A stretch of 64,000 nucleotides of DNA, from the NCBI RefSeq assembly GCF_035046505.1, contig NC_089821.1, positions 62,714,256-62,778,255 of the forward strand. The letters are read 5' to 3'. A model generated the notes under the pieces. It worked only from the letters and a program-made list of their open reading frames with translations, was not told the DNA's origin and did not search any database. This DNA comes from Tiliqua scincoides (lineage: Eukaryota; Chordata; Lepidosauria; Squamata; Scincidae). Shown here piece by piece: positions 21,201 to 33,803 of this stretch. The position numbers and the translations under genes are program-made. Within the stretch, counting starts at the first letter, position 1; each line of letters opens with the position of its first letter.

Positions 21201-24200
21201 GAACTCCCAGCCCACCCCCATCACAAGTTGCAAGGAGATAGAGTGTGATGTCTAGAAAATTATCTGGAAAATGAGGGGGCACAGAGAGAAAGAGAGGCAA
21301 GATGTCTGCCTCTGGACAAAAGGCAAAATAATTTCCACACTCTCAACAACACTTTTGCACAATGTTAACGAAGAGGAGAGATGATAAGGGTGCTTTGCCC
21401 CAGTACATGGGAAACATTTATGCAGCAACCAATATCCCACAATTTCCAGGAGACAAGACTGCAAGCACAGGTGAAATCTGATTTTTGGGCGGGTTTGTAA
21501 TTTTCAGGATTCAACCTAAACCTAAACCAGACAGTACCTTAGCTTTAAGGAATTTTCTTGTCTGCCGATGGGCTCGGGCACTCTCAGTCAGCAAGTTCAG
21601 CACAGGAGTCAGACTTTCCTTAAGCTTGTGACCCTGTGAAAGAGATCATAAGAAACAGGTCATAATCACACTCACATTGTATATATAATAACAGGTATTT
21701 ATATACCGCCTTTCTTGGTCTTTATTCAAGACTTTATTCAAGGTAGTTTACATAGGCAGGCTTTATTAAATCCCTATTAAATAGGGATTTTTACAATTTG
21801 AAAGAAGGTTCTTTCTTTCAAGAACGACTACATTCAAGGTGTTTCATTCCTATCTGGCTTCATATTCTGGCCTCCATCCTCCCACGCTCAGAGCAGATGG
21901 AATTGCTCGGCTTCAGCTTGTCAGCTGCTCCAAGGTCGCACGGTGCCGGTGGCCTCGAACTGGCAACCTTGTGGATGTTATCTTCAGGCAGACGGAGGCT
22001 CTACCCTCTAGACCAGACCTCCTGCCCATTGTATGGCCTGTATTGCCATTGTATGGCCAATTCCAGTTCCAAGGCCAATTCCAGTTCTCTGCAACAGTGT
22101 AGGTAACAACAGTGCACCAGTGTAGGTAACAGTGTAGCAACAGTGTAGGTAAGTGGCATCAAGTCCACCCTGCCCTGCAGAAAACACAAAGCATAGGCCT
22201 CATCTCTTTCCAAGGGCGTAATTACATGTTATTAAAATCACAGGGCTCCTGCCAAAAATGGCAGCCCCATGTAAAGTTCTCTTCTCTCCCTCCAAAAATA
22301 AGTAACATACCTTGTTCCCTGATCCCGCTATGCTGGATATTTCCTTTTCCCCACCAGCATCAACTAATGGTATGGGGCAAGGGGCAGGTAATACTCAGCA
22401 GGATACAAGGTATAAATTGTACCACACATTACAAGTTGCTATTTGAGGTGACAGACCTATGTTTCTGGTATAGTTTCCTGTGCAATATAGGAAGTCATAC
22501 TCTGTCATCTGAGCGCAAGCACTGAGTAGCAGTGAGTGACACTGAGAGCCAGCTCAAGTAATCTCAAGATGCAAGTTCTGCTTTCCTTGCATTACTATTT
22601 TACTCAGTTAGGTGGTAAAGAGTGAAGTGGGGCTCCTGCATCTCACCTGTGGCAGGATCCACAAAACCCAGAGGTCTTCTGGACTGTGATGTGAGAATCC
22701 ACAATACTATATAATATATGAATCAGCTTTGAGAGAAATCTGCCTGTCATCTCCCAGGCGATAAACTGTGAGCCACTCTTCTTGTTAATATCCACACTGG
22801 GACTCAGTTAGCGCTCCCTATGATTCAAAAAGCTAGGAATATACATAGCTCTGGGGGGGGGGGATGGACGGACAAGACAGCTTGGCTATGATGCAAGACT
22901 GTTATGTAGCAAGGCAGATGGAAAAACAGAGCTAATCAGTACTAATGCTTCTTATTCCAATGGCTAAGTTCTCATCTGAAAAACTAACCAGAATTTTACA
23001 CTTCAATTAGTCATTTAGTTGGTTATAAGTAACCAAATGCATCCAGACCACTAATGAAGCTATTCCTTTTTAATAAAACAAATCACTCATCTGATCATGG
23101 AATTACCTCCATCTAATCAGTGAATCATCTTCATCCTAAATACACTTCACATTCCTTCTTTTAGCCTTGTGCTGTCTCTTTGCTACCATGCCAATCACTA
23201 GTATAACAGCAGTAAGCTACTGAATCTTTAGGCTTACCATAGAATTCTAAAGTTGAAACACCCAGACCTCTCCTAGAGCAAGATTGGAAGATATTAAAGG
23301 TAAAAGTGGATGTGGAGCAATCAGCAATGGTGAAAACCACCCTTTTCACCCACCCTGTCAAGACGATGATCGAGGAAATCCAGCAGAACATTGACAGCAT
23401 CCATGTTGACTCCCATATATTCAAGCGAGCCTGGATGCACCTTGGGGGCCAGCAGGACATCCAGACACTTGAGAGGCAGATTGCCCAGGAGGTTGACGGT
23501 GTGGCTGAACAGGCAAAGAGTTAGCAAACTACATCAATGGAATGGGTTTTGTTTTTTTTTAAAGCAAACTTATCAAAGATCTGACTAACATGAGAACAAG
23601 ATCCGAAACTGTCCTTTTGTGGCACAGTGATGGGACCTTAGAGCACCACTTAAGACAATTAAAAATATTTAGGCATTAAATCAAGAACAAAAAAACCTTA
23701 ACTTTGTTTCCTCAAGACTCTACATCAATTGCACAGCACATACAATAATATTTTGCCATCACTAGGGCCATTTCAGCAGTGGCACTCTCTCTTCATGCTA
23801 AGAAACATATTGGAATCCAAGTCTTCCAGCAGGATAATGGTCTTTACCTGTGAAATTCTTCTGTCCGGTCCTCACCATCTGCTGAAATCATCAGGCAATG
23901 ACGTAGGAGGGCACCAAGGCGTCGGTACAGAGCAGCATCTTCCTGGCCCCAAAAACATATAAAAATTTCAGTTATGAAAGGGAAACATCTCATTTTTGCA
24001 AGGTCTGTAGGTTGCATAAAACCACTCCTGCTGTGCTATATCAAGGTAAACACGCTTCTGGATGAATGGAAAGCAACATGTGAGGGATTCAAGAATCTGG
24101 ATGGTGAATGAACATGCTTGCACTCAGACTATGCCATCTACATAGACTTGAAAAGTTCCTGGTTTCCAATATTGTGGAGAAATGTGTGGGCATAGTAACA

Positions 24201-27200
24201 GGACAGTGGTGCGAGGATGTTTTAACCAGCATTTCTTTCAGCCTCTCCCCTTAAGACCAAACAATATGTTATTTTAAATCTGTCTTTAACAGGCAAAATT
24301 AAAGAAGGGAGTGGACCAGAAGTGGTCTTTTTAAACCCCCAAACAGCCATGGAGTGCCTAGTTGCTGGATCTGAATGGCATGCATGCGCACAAGGCAGAA
24401 CACTACATTCTTTATCTTGACAAAAACAAGGTGAAATGCAAATAATGGAAATGTCTCCCTAATGATGATGTCTAATTCTCACTCTACCTTTTGTCCCATA
24501 CCATTCCATAGGTCACGACACTTCTTGAACTCTCCATCACTATGAACTTCTAATCCAGAAAGTGAAAGAGAACCCAGAGTATCCTTTGGCTTAAGCCACT
24601 ATGTCCACCATTATTCCCTCTAGCTCAGCAGGGCCCAAACTCCTCCAAGGGGGTGGCTTGGGAGCAGGGTGGCAGCCCCAACAGAGCCACAGCGATTGTG
24701 GTGCCACAGGGACCCAGGGGCATTTTACAATACCTGGTTGCGTCCTGGAAGTCTCTTGGAAGACTCACAGTCCCTCTGCAACCCTCTGAGTGGCTGCATT
24801 GAGCTCCAATTTGCTAACAGAGTTCACTTTTTGTTGTGATCACTTCAGGACATTCCCAGGTATAGTAAAATGTCCCTGGGTCCCTGCAGTGCCACAATCG
24901 CTGTGACACTGTTGGGGACCCATTCTGGGGCCACTCTGCTTAAAGGAGAACGGACCATTTCTGGTTCCCTTGGTGGGTTGCAACCCACTAGTTTAGGAAC
25001 CGCTGCTCTAGCTAGTTTGTAAACAGACCTTAGGAGGTGTTGTGCCTTGACTATTGCTGCGTGCTTGGCTTTAATGGGAATTTTAGTCTCCTTTCAGTTT
25101 CAGAGATCACACATTCTATCAGATCACATATATTTAATTTTACCATATTTGATGGCAATAGAAGCAAATTGCATGGCATCATACTATTTTAGAAATGAAT
25201 GTTTAATAGATACTACTTCTCTTTCTACCCTTCTATAAGGCCACAATCCAGTGCACAATTAAGGGTATCAATATCAATCCCACTGAACCCCCTCCCCATG
25301 GTCTTCCTGACCACAGGAAATTGTGGATGAAAAAAAAGGCAGCCAATAAAAACAAACATATAGTAAAACTGAGAATACTGAAAACCTATTCTAGGTGCCT
25401 TACCTCATCCACCTCCCTCTTGCTGGTATCAAAAGTGATATTGAAGAGCACCTTTAGGATCTCCATGGCACGCTCTGCTTCCTGTCGCGGCAAAGGCAGG
25501 GAAGGATTCCCCTCAGCAGCCACCTCGTGAGGATCTAACCACTTCACTCCCAGCGTAAGCTCCAGGGTATCTGTCATCAGACCAACACCCCGGCGTTCCT
25601 GTGCAAGCTGCTGCCGGATGTCCACCCTGAGTGCCGTTAGCAAGAAAAGAAGACGCAAGTCAAAGAATTTGATATCATGGGGCAGGTTCCTCTCGTTGTA
25701 GAGTTTGATGCGATCAGTGAGGCCCACCACAAGCCGGGCTTCAGAGGTCAGCTCCTGAGCCCGGGGGCTGCTGAAGACAATATTGCACAGACACTTGAGT
25801 GCCTCTAGGATGACATCCAGGTCTGGAACCTCTAGAATCTGCTCTTCTGCATAATCAATCCCAGCATGTTTAGCGAGTGTTTTCAGGCCTTCCATGGTCG
25901 TGAAAGGGCCAAGGCAGCTTTTGTCCCGGGAAAGGATTCGTATGCTTTCCAAACAGGTGACTTGGCAGGACGGCTGGAGCACTCTTTCCAAGAACTTGAT
26001 AAGAAGAGCAGCCAGTTTCTGTAGCAGTAGAGGAGACATTTGAGAGGCAGAGCAAGTCTAGTAAGGAAGCTTCTATGTGACAGAGAAGGATTAGCCCATG
26101 TTTGCACCTGCACAATGATGGGCTCAACGTACCCCAAACCTGCATAATCAACCCTATACCTGTCTATACTGCAAGAACTGCTAACATAGTGACCATGTAA
26201 CAGCACTGCTAGAGCAACAGATAGGACCATACCTGTGACACACAAATCACAGAAAGCAACACTGGGGTAAAAACACAAGTGGCCTGATGGTGTAAGTTCA
26301 CTACAGGAACCAGTTCTGAATACAATAGCTCCTTGATATTTGGATACCACAGCACTGCATATACAGAAACCACTTCTGGCACAGAGCCAGTTCATGTTAT
26401 TGAGCATATGGTACAGATAGTCTTTGTGCAGCAGCCTGTCATTTATATGCAGATGGCACAATATGTACAGTCAAGCTTCTTTGCATGCCTCCACAAAAGC
26501 TATTTTGGATCTTTGCCCTGTACATTGTGGTGACTGGACACCTGGTCTGGGTGGTAAGTTACCACATGCAGGAATTTCCAGTGCCTATCATGCACCCAAT
26601 GGCCATGTGAATTGGCCCACACTCCAGATACTTCCAAGGTATAGAACACCTTCTCTATTCCTTACCCAACATTTCCAACACCACCACCCCCCTGCATAGT
26701 TTCATCCTAGTGAGGAGACATCAGTCTCCCTATGGTGGCTGCCACCAAGCCCTCACAAACTCAACTGTTCCATTGATTGAGTAAACACAATAACAAGGAC
26801 TTACCTTCCTTTCTTCTCGTTCCTCATCTTCAAAAGTGAAACACTGAGATCTCTGGAAATGCAAAGGAAAAAATTAAACTGAATATAAGAGTAGCCCTGC
26901 TGGGTCAAACTAAAGATTGAATTCAGCATTCTGTTTCCCACAGAGGCCAACCAAAGATCTCGAGGAAATCAACAAGCAGGAGATGAAGGCAATGGCTATC
27001 CTCTGCTGTCATTCCTGTCCCGTTCCAGTTCTGTGTTGACTACTGGGCCCTTAACTCTGACTTGATATACCCCCTGGTAAGCAGACAATAATGTGGGAAG
27101 CCCTTGGTCCCAATTAGACCCAATTCCATGACAATTCCCCACCACAGCAACTGATATTCGCCAAGTCTGAGATGGAAGATTCTAGTTAGTCATAGTTAAA

Positions 27201-30200
27201 TGCTGCTGAGCAGTCTCTCCATTTGTCAAATCCCTTTAGAGTTATCTGGTGGTAGTGAATCCCTTAAGCTAATTATACCTGTTATGAAACAGTAGTACCT
27301 CTTTTGTCAGCCCTGATTCTACTGTTCATCAATTTCACCAGGTGGCCCCAAGTTCCAGTTTCAACTCTATCCACTTCCCCTACACCAGCATAGTTCCTCT
27401 ATAACCTCAATCCCACCCTCTCTTTTTTCCTACCTAGTCCCCCTTTTATGGGGGGGGGGGGTTCTTTCCTCATAGGTCAGACTGTGAAAATGAATGCACC
27501 CCAAATACACACACACAAAATTATAACGAGAATATGAAGTGATTTTTTTCTGAACACCTAACCAGTCGGTGCACAAACAGGTGAACAGTAAGTCAAAAGA
27601 AAAAAAAATATTTAAAATAGACAAGGGGAAGCACTTCATACAGAGAAGTAGTTAGGGTAGTATATGATGTAAGGCAGTGTTTCTCAAACTGTGAGTTGGG
27701 ACCCATTAGGTGGGTCACAAACCAATTTAGGTAGATCCCCATTCATTGCAATATTTTATTTTTAATAAATTAGACTTGATGCCAGCATGGTAGGTGACTA
27801 CATTTGGGGAAATGTTACAGATCTGTCCTTTTAAAAGGCTACTATGTATATGCTTTTAACAATGACAGTAAATGGAACTTACCCCTGGGTAAGTGTGGGT
27901 AGGATTGCAGCCTAGTATTGTTAAATTGCAGCCTAGTATTTCCTGCTTGATTATGTCACTTCCGGTGGGTCCTGACAGATTCTCATTCTAAAAAGTGGGT
28001 GTAAAAGTTTGAGAACCACTAATGTAAGGACATCAGTGGGGCCCTTTGAAGAAATCTCAAGTTTCATGTAATGCTAAGCAGAAGGCACCAGGTAGCAACA
28101 AAAGGGAATTTAGTCAGATACCTAGGAGGAAATTTTAAAGTAGACATGATGCAAAGAACAAGGCAGCCTTGACCTGCAATCCCTAAACTTAGTTGCACCT
28201 AAAAAGTCTCTTAGAAGCCAAGAGGGATCCAACCAGAGCACATGTTCTCAAGAGACCACTACCATACTAACTAGGACAACACAGAAATGCACCCTATGCA
28301 GGTGACTTTGAAACTGGCCAGCTATTCCAGAATATGCTGTAATAAGGCTGATGTGAGCCCACGCTTAAATGTACAACAAGGTTAGCTAACCAGATAGAGT
28401 TACTGAAGGAAACTAGTCCCACTCCAGCTCTAAAAGAGGTTGGTAAGTCACTATGGAATGCCAGACTTCTACAACATCTAGTTCTTCTGGCGGCAGTTAT
28501 ACCATTGAATCCACCTCTAAAAGAGGAATCTGGGAGAAATGGGCATTTGCTCAAGATGACCTTCTACTTCCTTGAGATTTCTCCTTGACACAAACCCAAA
28601 ATGATTTGCTACTGTTACTTTTCTTCTGCAGGTAGTATGCAGTTTGCCTATAAACTTGAGATGAGACTGAGTCCTGCTGAACCAGACACTGGGTGCATTT
28701 TAACTACAGGTCTGCATTTATCTTATCTCTGCATACCTCACAGCTATTTTAGTTGCTTGAAAAAAATATTTAAAAAACAACAGCAGCAGCAGCAATAGCT
28801 GTCATCCTGGGAGGACAAAAACAGTTCAACTTGTCTTCAGCAGACAAAGTGTGATTGCTATTTTTAAGGTACTATACAAACGTTTCTTATAGTCTGCTAC
28901 AACACAGAAGCATCTCTCTGTTTCTCCTCCTTTTCCTTATAATTTGAAGCTTATATTCTTCATATATTCCAATCCCCAGTACTCCTGACATTATTACAAT
29001 GTCCAATACTATTTTACACAGCTTTTTTCATCATAAACAAAAAAATCAACAAATATACTCTTGGTTTACAAGTTACACTTCTTGGTTCATGAACCAAACA
29101 TCAATTCTTCCCCTACTGCCTCCATACACTCTTCAAATGGCCTCCCAAACAACTCCCAACACCGCCACATGCTCCAAACATACAAACGCTTTCACCAAAC
29201 TGTTTCTAAAGCACACTCCCAATGCCCCCACCCTGGGATTCAGAAACAGATGATTCATTCTAGTGGGAATACTCTAAAAATACCTCTTAGTACATGAAGA
29301 ATGCTATTTCCTTTCCATAGAGCAAGCACAGCCTGCCCCTCCACACTCAAACAAGGGCTTCTAGAACAGTCGGCAATGCATAAGCCTGAGCTCCTGTACT
29401 AAAATTTAGTCCTTTTTTCACAAGCCTCATCCAGCAGCTCTTCACAATTAAAATACTGATTCCCCCCCCTCACTCTCCAGTTCTCTTGTCATAGGCTTGC
29501 TGTGCCATGGACCGACTACAAAAGCCTGTTTCTCATCACCAGGGCCAAAAAGGCCAGTGAGCACAATCTTTCCCTTCACAATGAAGTGCCAGGATAGCTT
29601 GGGGTATACATGAGACTCTAGTCTAAGTAAGCTTCTGCCATCCAAGGATTCCTATATTCAAAGGTGCTCCTCTGCACAAAACAGCTCACTGTCTGTCCTC
29701 CCCCCCCCCAAACAATGCACTGAAAACAAATAAGGTGGGATACAAAATTCTATCTGTGCCTGCTTTGCAACTAGTCTTTGAAAATACCTCACAAAATTAC
29801 AATACTGTGTAAACATTTTATAATCACAGTGTCCAGAAAAATCACTCCGCAAATTTACTTTTCATTTATCCAACCATATATAACGTGGATTTTCAAGCAG
29901 ATGGGGGCAAATTACCTGTAACACCTATTGTCCATACTCATTTACCCATGTCCAACTGGTGATCGCCTTCCCTTACCAAATAAAATGAGTATCTGGATTC
30001 CAGATTTAAGAATATTTCCATAACATTGGCTCTGGTGCAGTGTCACTTCTACATTGTTTGCAGGGCTCTATGTTGGAATCTGGATGCAATGCTGGCTGCG
30101 GGACTCTGGAGGGCAGTGTACTGTCCAAACACCTGAGACCTTTAACCTGATCCTTGATCCTTAACACTATTTCCTTCTTTTCTTTTCTGCACACCATTGA

Positions 30201-33200
30201 AGCAGGAGAATAGCAGACTGCCTCCTTTGCACATCCATACAAGGAGAACAGCTCTAGGGTTCTCTCTGTTCCCCAGGTAGGAACATCTGACCACTCAGAA
30301 AATATGTAATCTTGGAAACTGTGAGTAAAGTACAGTATTTCTTCTGAAACCTTAACCAGACTCTGCGCCTGAGTATGTTAGCTGATAGCAGCCTAGCTGG
30401 AGAGTAGTTTTACCATAGGAAAAACTGATTGCTTTGCTTCCCCCCCCCCCCCCGCCTTTTTCAACAGTTTAGAACATCTAAAGCTTTGGCTGAAAAAGAA
30501 TCCTATTTTTTAATTGTTGTTCAATCAAAGTACATGTAGCCAAGGGTGTAAAACTTGTGAGTACATTTAATTCTCATGAGATTCTCTGCCCTTCCCCAGA
30601 GTAAACCCTGAAATACAGGGAGTATATTCAGCAACATCTCTAGAAGTAGACCAAGAGTAAACAGCAAGGGTGGAGACACCCAATAATTCTTTGACCTGTA
30701 GCAACACTCACTAATTGTAAAATATGCCACTGTTATCATCTGCAAAAGTATGTTTAAAATATGCTGGATTAAAAAAAGGTGTTCCAGCACTGACACAGAA
30801 CACATTTCAAAGGTTATTGTCATAATACTAATTTTAATAGCCTTGGTCCAAAAATTTCTTTTATTTTGATATGGCAAAAAACTACTGACATAACTGACTT
30901 AATTTACATAACAACCACCAACAACAACAACCACCATATTTTACTATTAACAGTATTTATATACCACTTTTTAACAAAAATGTTCACAAAGTGGTTTACA
31001 GAAAAAAAAATCAAATAACTAAATGACTCCCTGACCCAAAAGGGGTCACAATCTAAATGAAGCAGAAGAATACCAGCAAACAGACACTAGAAAAGATCTT
31101 GGGCTGGGATGAAAAGGGACAGTTACTCTCCCCTTGCTAAATTTAAGAGACACACCACTTGAAAAAGTGACTCTTGCCCAGCTAGATTAAAATAAGTTAT
31201 TTTACTAAAACCAATTTAAAGCTAGTTATTAAGACATCCCTTTCTAAAGCAGATAAATAACTAAAATAAGAAGTAGACTATATTGTTTCTTAGGGAAGGA
31301 AGGACAGAACAAGAAAGGACAGTCTATTATTGCCCAGGTAGCCACAGTTGATTACAGCATAGTTTTAAAATCTTTTGTCATGGAACGCCTTTCATGCCCA
31401 CCTCTTTACTGAGGGTTCCTTGGACACTGTCAAAAATTCTGAGGCAAGATCTAAGTTAGAGGCTGCTCATGCAGTGCACTGGCCAGGCCTGCCTGTGTGA
31501 ATTAAGAAGACCTCTTAGAATACACCAACAATGTCCTGTGGCTGTACATGGGGGGAGAGAAAAGGCTGTATATGTGGGGGGCGGGGGACAGAAAAGGAGA
31601 ATATACTGCCATGTCATTTCTGCTCTTGCTGAAAAGCTTCTGAGGATCTCTTGAGTCTCTTAGACCACAACATGATATCCCTGGACTAGGGCAATGCATC
31701 TCTTTGGGTGTGTGTTACTGGCACAAGACTGAGACAAAACCTCCCCCAAGATCATTCATATCCTGGTAAAGCACAATGATCTTTAAAGTTGTTTCATACT
31801 GTTTAATTTATTTACAAACATTATTGATACAAATGCTTACTTAGTTGCTAAAGCCAGCTACTTACACTTGGCTCAGCGATAGCCTTTGGCAATGACAACT
31901 ACAAGTTAATTATATAGCATCTGAAAATGATTTATTTTTTATGAGATTTTAAGTATCTGTGCAGTACTTATGCAGAAACTAGACATGCTATCCATAATAA
32001 ACATCACAATTACACCTTTGTATATACTGTACAGAGTAACTCTTCAAAAGACAAACCAGTCATATCCTTTTCAATTTCACCTCACACAAAAATGGGAATT
32101 TTCATTATCTTAAACAGTCATTTGACATCATCCACTTGATCAGGTCATTATGAGCTGCTGTGCAGACAAAGCACTGAAACATCACACACAGGCACACAAA
32201 CAAGATCCTTTCCCTTGCCACATCTTCATCTATTGCTCAGTGATGGCAGCTAAGAATTGGAGCACAGGATGTAACCTTTTCTTTTTAGGCTTCTATTTGC
32301 TCCTTTGGAATACTGTAAATTATATTCCTCAACAATAACAAATAACATTTGTGGTAGAACATCCCCCATATTAATCTATTGCCACACTAAGAGGTGGCCA
32401 AGAATCAGTTTTGAAAATTCTGAGCATGACATCACCCTGCCACACTATGATGGTGACATATACAAATACTGTAATGATCTGTTTGCTTATAAAGGGCCGA
32501 CTGGCTCCCTAAACTCCCAAGTGGATAATGGACTAAGGGTACAATCCTAACCAACTTTTCAGCACCAACTGCAGGATGCAGCACATGCCCCACTGGGACA
32601 GTTATGTCAGTGGTGGAAGATTGGTTAGGATTTGGGCCTTACTCTCTTACTGACTTTCAGGATAAGAAGTACAATGGAGTTCTATGGATTCAGGCAATTT
32701 GCTCTGCTAATGATTCTCTGGTATCTGCCACTGTCCAATACAACTGCCCAGCAGAAACACAAAGTTGCACCCAGAAGGTCCCAGATTTCATTCTCAAAAT
32801 CCCTAGGTTTAAATGATCATGGGCTGAGCAAGTGCCTGAGGCCCTGGAAAGCTCTTCCAGTCAGAATAGATTGTACTGGAATGGCTCAGTATAAGACAGC
32901 TTCATACACAAGTATGAAATCCATGCAATCCACCCACTTAGAAGCTCCCTCCACCACCAGAAAATACCATTTCGTGCTATATACAGTACATGCGGCTCTG
33001 CTTATTTCACACCTCTCTGTAGAAGTGGTACAGAAGAAATCAGTAGGTGTATGGGGCCAAACACATCCCTGATGCAATGGTCCGTGAATTAATTTCCCAA
33101 ACACATATCCACTAGAGCCTGATTTCAAGCCATTAGATAGATATGCCAATTACAGAAGGATCCTTTCTGCAATATTCTGAAACAGCTGTGATGGCTAATG

Positions 33201-33803
33201 CTTTGGACCACTTGTTCACTTCACATCCAACTAGTCCTCAAATAGCACATCTGTGGAGAACCCAAGTGAAGAGAAATCTTAATAATTTGAAATGGCATAC
33301 CATACAGAAGTTCTGCTCCATGGACTGCTCTTCCTGGGAGTGTTGGTAATACCACACGTCAGCTTGCCACATAAGCACCTCCTTTCCCGTCTGCTGGCTG
33401 AAATCTGTCCCCCAGCACTAATCTCTATTCCTCCAACATTTCTCACTCTGGCCAAAACAGCATTATCTCTCCAATGCTTCAAATTGTTGCCAAGAAAGGA
33501 AGAGAGCAGTCACAAACAAACCATCTCAAATGCACTGCTTAACCTTTGCAAGCCAGATATAACTTGCTTAGAGAGGCTGAGAACATTTTATTGACCTGAT
33601 GAACAGGAAGATGAAATTGAAGGTGGCATAACCAGGAATGGCAATGAAAGGCTCTGCATGGATCACCAGGCAGAGCCTTTACAGTGACATCAGGCCAACA
33701 ATCCACCACAAACACTCACCTCTTGGTTGTAGATCTGCAGCACTTTGAGGATGGTATCTTGCTCCCCGTTTTCCACCGTCTCCAGCACAGTCCGGAGCGC
33801 CAT
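14402..33803 (-). CDS. RIC8A: RIC8A, G-alpha chaperone and guanine nucleotide exchange factor
   Basis: Cytosolic armadillo/HEAT-type protein that folds nascent G-alpha i/q/12/13 subunits and acts on them as a receptor-independent exchange factor. Ten coding exons on the - strand: 33720-33803, 26805-26852, 25404-26018, 23848-23942, 23354-23504, 21538-21633, 19874-20018, 18897-19041, 17422-17541, 14402-14537. They total 1635 nt, 544 residues plus stop; human isoforms are about 531-537 (recalled). Matching blocks include [76 protein letters not shown] and [20 protein letters not shown]. The acidic [16 protein letters not shown] segment carries the likely CK2 sites known to stimulate Ric-8A. The ATG has a purine at -3 and G at +4. 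The one oddity is a five-residue tandem duplication in the last exon. Confidence 0.97.
14471..14500 (-). repeat. RIC8A: 15-bp tandem duplication inside RIC8A coding sequence
   Basis: AGAGGTTAAATTGAG followed directly by AGAGGTTAAATTGCC on the + strand; on the coding strand this doubles NLTSL. In frame. Confidence 0.9.
15500..15925. repeat. Old LINE-like interspersed repeat in RIC8A intron 9
   Basis: A decayed repeat with signatures such as gaaagagacacaccttcagc and aaccagcacttctaattgtg, similar in layout to 54905-55262. I read it as a widespread reptile LINE-derived repeat; the subfamily is unknown. Confidence 0.45.
17422..17541 (-). CDS. RIC8A: RIC8A coding exon 9
   Basis: 120 nt, acceptor ttcttttag, donor gtacca. 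It encodes [32 protein letters not shown] and NMFDKLS. Human [20 protein letters not shown] aligns residue by residue. Confidence 0.95.
18165..18204. repeat. (CA)n microsatellite
   Basis: About 20 CA units in RIC8A intron 8. It produces a spurious poly-Cys/Val frame on the - strand. Confidence 0.97.
18897..19041 (-). CDS. RIC8A: RIC8A coding exon 8 with acidic CK2-type segment
   Basis: 145 nt, acceptor ttgtcctaacag, donor gtatgg. It encodes [30 protein letters not shown] and then [17 protein letters not shown]. The SEDED and TDTEE motifs fit CK2 phosphorylation sites described for mammalian Ric-8A. Confidence 0.96.
19874..20018 (-). CDS. RIC8A: RIC8A coding exon 7
   Basis: 145 nt, acceptor gtggacttacag, donor gtgagt. 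It encodes [32 protein letters not shown] and [13 protein letters not shown]. The last base pairs with TG of the next exon to make valine. Confidence 0.96.
21538..21633 (-). CDS. RIC8A: RIC8A coding exon 6
   Basis: 96 nt (residues 332-363), acceptor tctctttcacag, donor gtactg. It encodes [20 protein letters not shown] and [12 protein letters not shown], matching human HRLKESVAPVLSVLTECAR and RKFLKAQ. Confidence 0.95.
21694..22025 (-). mobile_element. tRNA-derived SINE
   Basis: On the - strand the head reads GGTCTGGTCTAGAGGGTAGA then GCCTCCGTCTGCC, an A-box-like region, followed by GTTGCCAGTTCGAGGCC, a B box of the GGTTCGAxxCC kind. The 3' end reads GAAAGGCGGTATATAAATAC, a common reptile SINE/LINE tail. 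In RIC8A intron 5; it inserted opposite to SIRT3 and BET1L but in the sense of RIC8A. Confidence 0.8.
22026..22160. repeat. Short local repeats beside the SINE
   Basis: Repeated units cattgtatggcc, ccaattccagttcc and cagtgtaggtaac, each two to four times in tandem, just past the SINE head. Local slippage products. Confidence 0.7.
23354..23504 (-). CDS. RIC8A: RIC8A coding exon 5
   Basis: 151 nt, acceptor ttgcctgttcag, donor gtgggt. It encodes [20 protein letters not shown], then [20 protein letters not shown] and [18 protein letters not shown] is identical to the human block as I recall it. Confidence 0.96.
23848..23942 (-). CDS. RIC8A: RIC8A coding exon 4
   Basis: 95 nt after an acceptor ending ggggccag, with a gtaaag donor. 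It encodes [20 protein letters not shown] and EDRTEEFH. Its last codon is completed by the next exon to give [11 protein letters not shown]. Confidence 0.95.
24626..25005. mobile_element. hAT transposon, 380 bp, perfect 8-bp target duplication
   Basis: CTCTAGCT flanks both ends (24618-24625 and 25006-25013). Termini CAGCAGGGCCCAAACT and AGTTTAGGAACCGCTG are imperfect inverted repeats. The interior is a long imperfect foldback (cacagcgattgtggtgccac / tgccacaatcgctgtgac). In RIC8A intron 3. Confidence 0.85.
25404..26018 (-). CDS. RIC8A: RIC8A coding exon 3, main helical-repeat exon
   Basis: The longest exon: 205 codons (residues 45-249), open throughout. Acceptor ctactgctacag, donor gtaagg. 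It holds [78 protein letters not shown] and [20 protein letters not shown], all core Ric-8 armadillo-type helices. Confidence 0.97.
26805..26852 (-). CDS. RIC8A: RIC8A coding exon 2 (48 nt)
   Basis: A small exon between a gcatttccag acceptor and a gtaagt donor. It encodes residues 29-44, [16 protein letters not shown], matching human HSQSFTFDDAQQEDRK, in phase 0. Confidence 0.93.
27675..28021. mobile_element. hAT transposon, 347 bp, perfect 8-bp target duplication
   Basis: ATGTAAGG occurs at 27667-27674 and again at 28022-28029. Termini CAGTGTTTCTCAAACTGTG and AAAGTTTGAGAACCACTA. Contains a short internal duplication of attgcagcctagtatt. Same family as 42228-42592 and the outer part of 35835-36797. 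Confidence 0.88.
30935..31190 (-). repeat. Interspersed repeat with ATATAAATA-type tail
   Basis: On the - strand it ends AAAAAGTGGTATATAAATAC, the same kind of tail as the SINE at 21694. The inner text gaccccttttgggtcaggga is similar to 59133-59320. LINE-derived or SINE; head not recognised. Confidence 0.5.
32540..32638. mobile_element. Foldback MITE, internally deleted copy
   Basis: GGGTACAATCCTAACCAACT left and AGATTGGTTAGGATTTGGGCC right, with aactgcaggatgcagcacat between. About 80 bp shorter than full copies; flanks TAA and TTA. Confidence 0.7.
33720..33803 (-). CDS. RIC8A: RIC8A coding exon 1
   Basis: Starts at ATG (complement of 33801-33803) in the context gcaATGG and ends with GAG before gtgagt. 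It encodes residues 1-28, [16 protein letters not shown] onward, ending IYNQE. The human start MEPRAVAEAVETGEED aligns well. Confidence 0.93.

Larger units (their letters stand above)
26853..33719 (-). other. RIC8A: RIC8A intron 1, no other gene seen
   Basis: A 6.9-kb intron between coding exons 1 and 2. It holds the hAT element at 27675, a SINE/LINE tail near 30935, a deleted foldback copy at 32540 and C-runs at 27450 and 30440. No internal exon with splice support. Confidence 0.6.

Noticed and set aside
21930-22025. Possible tRNA gene on the - strand
   Set aside because: A and B boxes are present but no cloverleaf closes, and a SINE body and tail follow.
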